The notes under the pieces are model-generated. The model was not told where the DNA came from, made no database searches, and worked only from the letters and a program-made list of their open reading frames with translations. A stretch of 9,636 nucleotides of DNA from Cyclobacteriaceae bacterium (lineage in GTDB: Bacteria; Bacteroidota; Bacteroidia; Cytophagales; Cyclobacteriaceae), in the NCBI GenBank assembly GCA_028289505.1, contig JANQPK010000046.1:1-9636 (forward strand), written 5' to 3'. The position numbers were made by a program, and so were the translations under genes. Positions 6,184 to 9,636 of the stretch are shown here, in pieces (positions within the stretch are counted from its first letter, which is position 1; each line of letters opens with the position of its first letter).

Positions 6184-6902
6184 AAGATGCCATCCTATTT
6201 ACATTCATCACTCTCTTTTTTGGGGGGTGCCTTCAGGAGGAGGCCATCGATGGTAGTACCATACTGAGCGAATCTATGGCTTATCACGATCCCTCAAATT
6301 CTTGGGAAAACACCATATTACAGATTCATGTACAGGAACCCAGGATGCTTAATCCTCATCGATATTCCATTATTAAAATGGATAATACTGATAATTCTTT
6401 CAGCCTGAAAAGAAATAGAGACGATAACATTTCAGAACACATCATTGATCAGGATGGAAACAGCTCCGTCTTATGGAATGGAGAAATCACCTCTGACACC
6501 GCCTTGGTAAATAAATACAGACTGGACCCTGCACGCAATGCCGGTTACCGGGAGTTCTATCAAATCTTTTATGGGCTTCCCATGTCATTAGAAGATCGGA
6601 TTCTTAAAATAAACCATGCATCTGAGACTACATTTAACCAACAAGCATGCTACCAGTTAAGTATTGAGCTAAAAGAGCCGATGTTTTCAAAAGAATGGCG
6701 TCTGTTCCTGCTAAAAGCGACTAAGGAAATTATTGGAATTGAGATTGTTTCAAGAGATAAGCCTGACGGGGGCGAACGTTTGTATTTTGAAAAGATCATT
6801 AAAATAAACCAGATATTAATACCTAGAATTAGACATTGGCATCAGTTAAAGGATGATACTTACTCCGGTACAGATATTATCATTGGAGAAATAAATGATT
6901 AG
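6180..6902 (+). CDS. Lipoprotein of unknown function (DUF6503-like)
   Basis: The 240-residue protein begins with a short signal peptide ending in the lipobox FGGC (Cys17), so it is an envelope lipoprotein. The residues after Cys (LQEEAID) are acidic, which in Bacteroidota can go with export to the cell surface. The mature part has the motif AYHDPSNSW (34-42), a beta-rich middle region, and FYGLPMSLEDR (130-140). The YHDP...W and GLPM motifs recall DUF6503, a family of Bacteroidota lipoproteins without known function; this assignment is from memory and unverified. No catalytic motif is evident, and a ligand- or lipid-binding beta fold is possible. The ATG overlaps the methyltransferase stop by 4 bases, and the stop overlaps the next gene by 8 bases. 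It is thus firmly inside an operon with the phosphatase-fold lipoprotein. Confidence 0.85.
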   Translation: MKDAILFTFITLFFGGCLQEEAIDGSTILSESMAYHDPSNSWENTILQIHVQEPRMLNPHRYSIIKMDNTDNSFSLKRNRDDNISEHIIDQDGNSSVLWNGEITSDTALVNKYRLDPARNAGYREFYQIFYGLPMSLEDRILKINHASETTFNQQACYQLSIELKEPMFSKEWRLFLLKATKEIIGIEIVSRDKPDGGERLYFEKIIKINQILIPRIRHWHQLKDDTYSGTDIIIGEIND

Positions 6903-7803
6903 ACCTGCTAACTTCAGACTTACCGCAGTAATCGCTATAGGTTTTGTTTTCTTTGCTTGTGATTCTGAGAAACAGTACCGGAATCAAAATTCTCCGGAGC
7001 TAAAAATCATCAGCTATAATGTGTGGTATGGATTTACCAAAGTACCGGAGAGAAAAGAAACCTGGGTTACCTGGATAAGGGATCAAGCTCCGGATATTGT
7101 ATCGCTTCAGGAACTCAATGATTATACCCCTGAAGAATTAGCACAAGACGCCAATCGTTATGGCCATGAGTATAGTGTACTACTCAAAGAAGAGGGTTTT
7201 CCAACCGGTATCACCTCACGTTATGCAATAGAAGATGTTAAAAAAATCACCGAAGGTTTCCATCATGGGTTGTTACGGGTTAAGATTCGGCAGATTTTTT
7301 TCTATGTGGTTCATTTACACCCTTCTAACTGGAAAACTAGGAAAAATGAAATCAAGCTGATTTTGCAAGATATTAGTGAACTCCCTACCGGTTCAAAAGT
7401 TATACTGGCCGGGGATTTTAATACTTTCTCTCCCCTTGACTCCGTTTATTATTCTCACCGCCGACTGGAGCCTTTTTTCAATCACAGAGATTCGTTGTAC
7501 CAGGAAAAAAATCTAAACCATGGTCAACTAGATTATTCCGTGATTCAGGAATTGACAGATTATGGATTTATTGATACTGAAGCAAACTTCAGGACCTCTT
7601 CTTACAATTTTTCGGGCAGCTTTCCCACACTAATTGAGAAGGAAGGAGAACATGGGGATCAACGGAGGTTGGATTATGTATTTACCTCTAAAAATTTGGC
7701 AAATAAAGTAACTGAAGCAAAGATCATTGCTTCTGACACCACACTCATACTGTCGGACCATTTACCAGTGGTTGTAGAATTACAAGGACTTAATACCCTC
7801 TAA
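6895..7803 (+). CDS. Endonuclease/exonuclease/phosphatase-family lipoprotein
   Basis: The 302-residue protein carries a signal peptide with the lipobox FFAC (Cys22) and then one complete EEP-fold domain. Active-site elements known for the family are in order: Asn42 in ISYNVWYG, Glu73 in SLQEL, His140 in VVHLHP, Asp174 and Asn176 in LAGDFNTFSP, Asp260 in RLDYVFTS, and Asp288-His289 in LSDHLPV. It should be a Mg-dependent phosphoesterase. Since it is exported and lipid-anchored, chromosomal DNA repair is unlikely. Extracellular nucleic acid, phospholipid or sugar-phosphodiester cleavage is more plausible, but the substrate cannot be read. The start ATG 6895 lies inside the end of the preceding lipoprotein gene (8-base overlap), and the next gene follows after 2 bases. 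The set therefore looks like a single translation-coupled envelope operon. Confidence 0.9.
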   Translation: MIRPANFRLTAVIAIGFVFFACDSEKQYRNQNSPELKIISYNVWYGFTKVPERKETWVTWIRDQAPDIVSLQELNDYTPEELAQDANRYGHEYSVLLKEEGFPTGITSRYAIEDVKKITEGFHHGLLRVKIRQIFFYVVHLHPSNWKTRKNEIKLILQDISELPTGSKVILAGDFNTFSPLDSVYYSHRRLEPFFNHRDSLYQEKNLNHGQLDYSVIQELTDYGFIDTEANFRTSSYNFSGSFPTLIEKEGEHGDQRRLDYVFTSKNLANKVTEAKIIASDTTLILSDHLPVVVELQGLNTL

Positions 7804-7805
7804 TT

Positions 7806-8936
7806 ATGAAAACAACATCTCTCCTACTTTTGATTGGACTTATTTCATGCAATTACCGTTCTACACCAGAGATGCCCACCAGATGGTCTACAGATAAGGC
7901 ATGGGAATGGTATGATAGTCAACCCTGGCTAGTTGGTACCAATTTTAATCCAAGTACATCCATCAACCAATTGGAGTTTTGGCAGGCAGAAACTTTTGAT
8001 AGGGAAACTATTGCCAGGGAATTATCGTGGTCAGCTGAACTTGGTATGAATATTCACCGAGTCTATCTACATAATTTATTATGGGACCAAGATTCAACAG
8101 GTTTCATTGAAAGAATAAACACCTATTTGTCCATTGCTGATAAATATGATATTAAAACCATGCTGGTTTTGCTTGATGATGTCTGGCACCCTGTTCCAAT
8201 ACTGGGCAAGCAACCTGCCCCGGTTCCTCATCTACATAACTCAGGATGGGTACAGGCTCCTGGTGCCGAAATTCTGGGAGATACAACCAGACATGATGAA
8301 TTGGAAGCATATATCAAAGGGATTTTGACGCGTTTTGCTAATGATGATAGGGTGATTGTTTGGGATTTGTATAATGAACCGGATAATGTGGCTTCACAAG
8401 CAGGTAGAGCGGATTTAGAAGTTAAAAATAAGCATATTTTTTCCCTTGCTCTTCTAAAGAAAGTTGTGAAATGGACCCGTGAAGTAAATCCGAGTCAACC
8501 AGTTACCTCTGGCATATGGAGGGGTAATCCAGAAAACTGGGGCACATTAGATAGTCTACCGGAAATCGACAAATACATGATTGAAAATTCGGACATAATA
8601 TCTTTTCATGCCTATGACGGGGATATGAAAGTGATAGATAGAAAAATCAAAGAACTAAAGAAATACGGTAGGCCTTTGTTGTGTACTGAATATTTAGCAC
8701 GTGGCACCGGCAACACATTTGAGTCTGTTTTACCAATCTTCAGGAAGCATAAAATAGCAGCAATTAACTGGGGATTAGTATTTGGTAAAACTAATACTAT
8801 CTATCCCTGGGAAAGTTGGTCGAAAGAGTACCGCTCAGAACCCAAAGTTTGGCACCATGACATATTGAGGAATGACGGATCTCCCTATTCTGAAGCAGAA
8901 GTCGAGTTTATTACCAATGCTACTAAGGAAAAGTAA
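7806..8936 (+). CDS. Glycoside hydrolase lipoprotein, GH5-like TIM barrel (cellulase/xylanase-type)
   Basis: The 376-residue protein starts with a compact lipoprotein signal (lipobox LISC, Cys15) followed by a barrel-type glycosidase domain. Early signatures are RWSTDKAWEWYDSQPWLVG (26-44) and NFNPSTSINQLEFW (47-59). The likely acid/base is Glu191 in VWDLYNEPD, the Asn-Glu-Pro motif at the end of strand 4. The likely nucleophile is Glu295 in LLCTEYLARG at strand 7. Aromatic residues that could line a sugar-binding cleft occur throughout (for example WHPV, HAYDGD, NWGLVFGKTN, PWESW). Close relatives in Bacteroidota are often named 1,4-beta-xylanase or cellulase-family protein, usually without biochemical proof. 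The retaining mechanism is inferred from the two Glu positions. It starts 2 bases after the phosphoesterase gene, so it belongs to that operon. A DUF1080 gene follows downstream, a pairing that fits glycoside breakdown. Confidence 0.9.
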   Translation: MKTTSLLLLIGLISCNYRSTPEMPTRWSTDKAWEWYDSQPWLVGTNFNPSTSINQLEFWQAETFDRETIARELSWSAELGMNIHRVYLHNLLWDQDSTGFIERINTYLSIADKYDIKTMLVLLDDVWHPVPILGKQPAPVPHLHNSGWVQAPGAEILGDTTRHDELEAYIKGILTRFANDDRVIVWDLYNEPDNVASQAGRADLEVKNKHIFSLALLKKVVKWTREVNPSQPVTSGIWRGNPENWGTLDSLPEIDKYMIENSDIISFHAYDGDMKVIDRKIKELKKYGRPLLCTEYLARGTGNTFESVLPIFRKHKIAAINWGLVFGKTNTIYPWESWSKEYRSEPKVWHHDILRNDGSPYSEAEVEFITNATKEK

Positions 8937-9033
8937 TTCCTGGACTTCAGCTACCTGCTTACAGCTCATGTGCTTCTAGGGATGAGTACAGATATTGATA
9001 TCCAATGTTTCGAGTCAGGCCAGCTACCCTAAC

Positions 9034-9064
9034 TTGTGATTACCAAGCTAAATCAATAATTTAA
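9034..9064 (+). promoter_or_regulatory. Weak candidate Bacteroidota promoter upstream of the DUF1080 gene
   Basis: TTG at 9034-9036 and TAATTTAA at 9057-9064, separated by 20 bases, resemble the Bacteroidota housekeeping pattern (TTTG around -33, TAnnTTTG at -7). The -7 box lacks the final TG. The 185-base gap after the glycosidase operon (8937-9121) is the largest non-coding stretch in the window, which is why a promoter is expected here. I see nothing else in the gap except the hairpin just downstream and a repeated CAGCTACC (8948-8955, 9021-9028). Confidence 0.25.
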
Positions 9065-9065
9065 C

Positions 9066-9081
9066 ATCAGTCAGAACTGAT
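9066..9081 (+). promoter_or_regulatory. Perfect small hairpin / dyad upstream of the DUF1080 gene
   Basis: ATCAGT (9066-9071) and ACTGAT (9076-9081) are exact reverse complements around the loop CAGA. The dyad ends 40 bases before the DUF1080 start codon and is followed by TTTG, not a proper T-run. It could be an operator, a 5'-leader hairpin or a weak terminator of the upstream operon. Its short stem could also be chance. Confidence 0.3.
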
Positions 9082-9121
9082 TTGACCGCAAATCCAGCAC
9101 CTACCCACCAACCAAAAAGAA

Positions 9122-9636
9122 ATGAAAATACTTACTTGCTTAATTCCCTTTATACTCGCATTACTCCTACTGGCATGCTCTCCAACCAATAGTGGCCGGG
9201 TAAGCCTGTTTGATGGTCACTCTTTCCAGGGTTGGAATGGCGACACCGTATCAGTTTGGCGAATCGAAGATGGTGTGATTATAGGTGGTAGTTTGGAGGG
9301 AAATCCTCAAAATGAGTTCCTGGCCACTGACAAGGCTTACAAAGATTTTCACCTGAAGCTGGAATACCGCCTTATTGGCACGGAGGGCTTTGTAAATGGT
9401 GGTGTGCAATTTCACAGTCAGCGAATCTCTGATCCTCCCAACGAAATGATCGGGTACCAGGCCGATATTGGTGCCGGCTTGACTGGTCACCTTTACGATG
9501 AGTCACGTCGAAGAAATTTTCTGATAAAAGCAGATACTAACCTGGTTTCAACTATTGAGCGAGCAGGTGATTGGAATCAATACGAAATAATCGCCAGGGG
9601 AAACCAAGTAAAAATATTTCTAAATGGAAAACAAAC
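9122..9636 (+). CDS. DUF1080 (3-keto-disaccharide hydrolase family) lipoprotein, N-terminal part
   Basis: This frame opens at ATG 9122 and runs off the window end, giving 171 codons without a stop. It starts with a lipoprotein signal (lipobox LLAC, Cys19). The mature part begins with SLFDGHSFQGWNGD (28-41), the standard opening of the DUF1080 concanavalin-like fold. It continues with VWRIEDGVIIGG, FLATDKAYKDFHLKLEYRL and GGVQFHSQR, all typical of the family. The region DWNQYEIIARGNQVKIFLNG near the cut end is also typical. Characterised relatives cleave 3-keto-glycosides formed by sugar oxidation; that activity is inferred here from family only. A normal member has roughly 200-250 residues, so most of the domain is present. 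The 185-base gap with possible promoter elements suggests separate transcription from the glycosidase operon, though a common pathway is likely. Confidence 0.9.
   Translation, partial: MKILTCLIPFILALLLLACSPTNSGRVSLFDGHSFQGWNGDTVSVWRIEDGVIIGGSLEGNPQNEFLATDKAYKDFHLKLEYRLIGTEGFVNGGVQFHSQRISDPPNEMIGYQADIGAGLTGHLYDESRRRNFLIKADTNLVSTIERAGDWNQYEIIARGNQVKIFLNGKQ

Noticed and set aside
8134..8328. 64-codon + strand frame inside the glycosidase
   Set aside because: It is an out-of-frame shadow of the barrel domain without a signal or motif.
8982..9032. 16-codon ORF in the gap before the DUF1080 gene
   Set aside because: It is too short, with no signal peptide, regulatory codon run or other sign of translation.

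Overview
The window looks like a chromosomal stretch from a member of the Bacteroidota. I infer this from protein style rather than from a marker gene. There are many lipoproteins with short signal peptides, A-rich leaders without clear Shine-Dalgarno sequences, a DUF1080 protein beside a glycoside hydrolase, and a lipoprotein resembling the Bacteroidota family DUF6503. Every gene I can support lies on the + strand, and most gaps are under 50 bases. No rRNA, tRNA, CRISPR array, transposase or integrase was seen.

Layout. (1) Positions 2-2145: the 3' end of an AcrB-type RND efflux pump gene, followed 2 bases later by its TolC/NodT-type outer-membrane lipoprotein. This is the distal part of a multidrug-efflux operon. 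(2) Positions 2187-5376: small single-enzyme genes packed head to tail. They encode a VOC-fold protein, a GNAT acetyltransferase, a second VOC protein, an E. coli LdhA-type D-lactate dehydrogenase, and a PhzF-family isomerase/epimerase-like protein. The second VOC gene lies between two copies of an imperfect 23-24 base direct repeat, so it may be a movable one-gene unit. (3) Positions 5377-5553: a gap that is not empty. It holds a 41-codon reading frame with a convincing lipoprotein signal and almost no mature protein, and an A/T-rich inverted repeat lies inside it. (4) Positions 5554-8936: four tightly joined genes, with overlaps of 4 and 8 bases and a gap of 2. They encode a TehB-like SAM methyltransferase, a lipoprotein of unknown role, a lipoprotein of the endonuclease/exonuclease/phosphatase fold, and a lipoprotein glycoside hydrolase (GH5-like barrel). 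(5) Positions 8937-9121: an intergenic region with a small perfect hairpin and a weak promoter-like pair. (6) Position 9122 to the end: the start of a DUF1080 (3-keto-glycoside hydrolase family) lipoprotein, cut by the window edge.

How the parts may work together. The left half combines export of toxic compounds with enzymes of folds often used to modify or bind small toxic molecules (VOC, GNAT, PhzF, methyltransferase). The right half encodes envelope lipoproteins likely to act on glycans or phosphodiesters outside the cytoplasm. I do not see a clear new defence or mobile system. The least ordinary signals are the repeat-flanked VOC gene, the orphan lipoprotein signal-peptide ORF, and the methyltransferase joined to an envelope lipoprotein operon.
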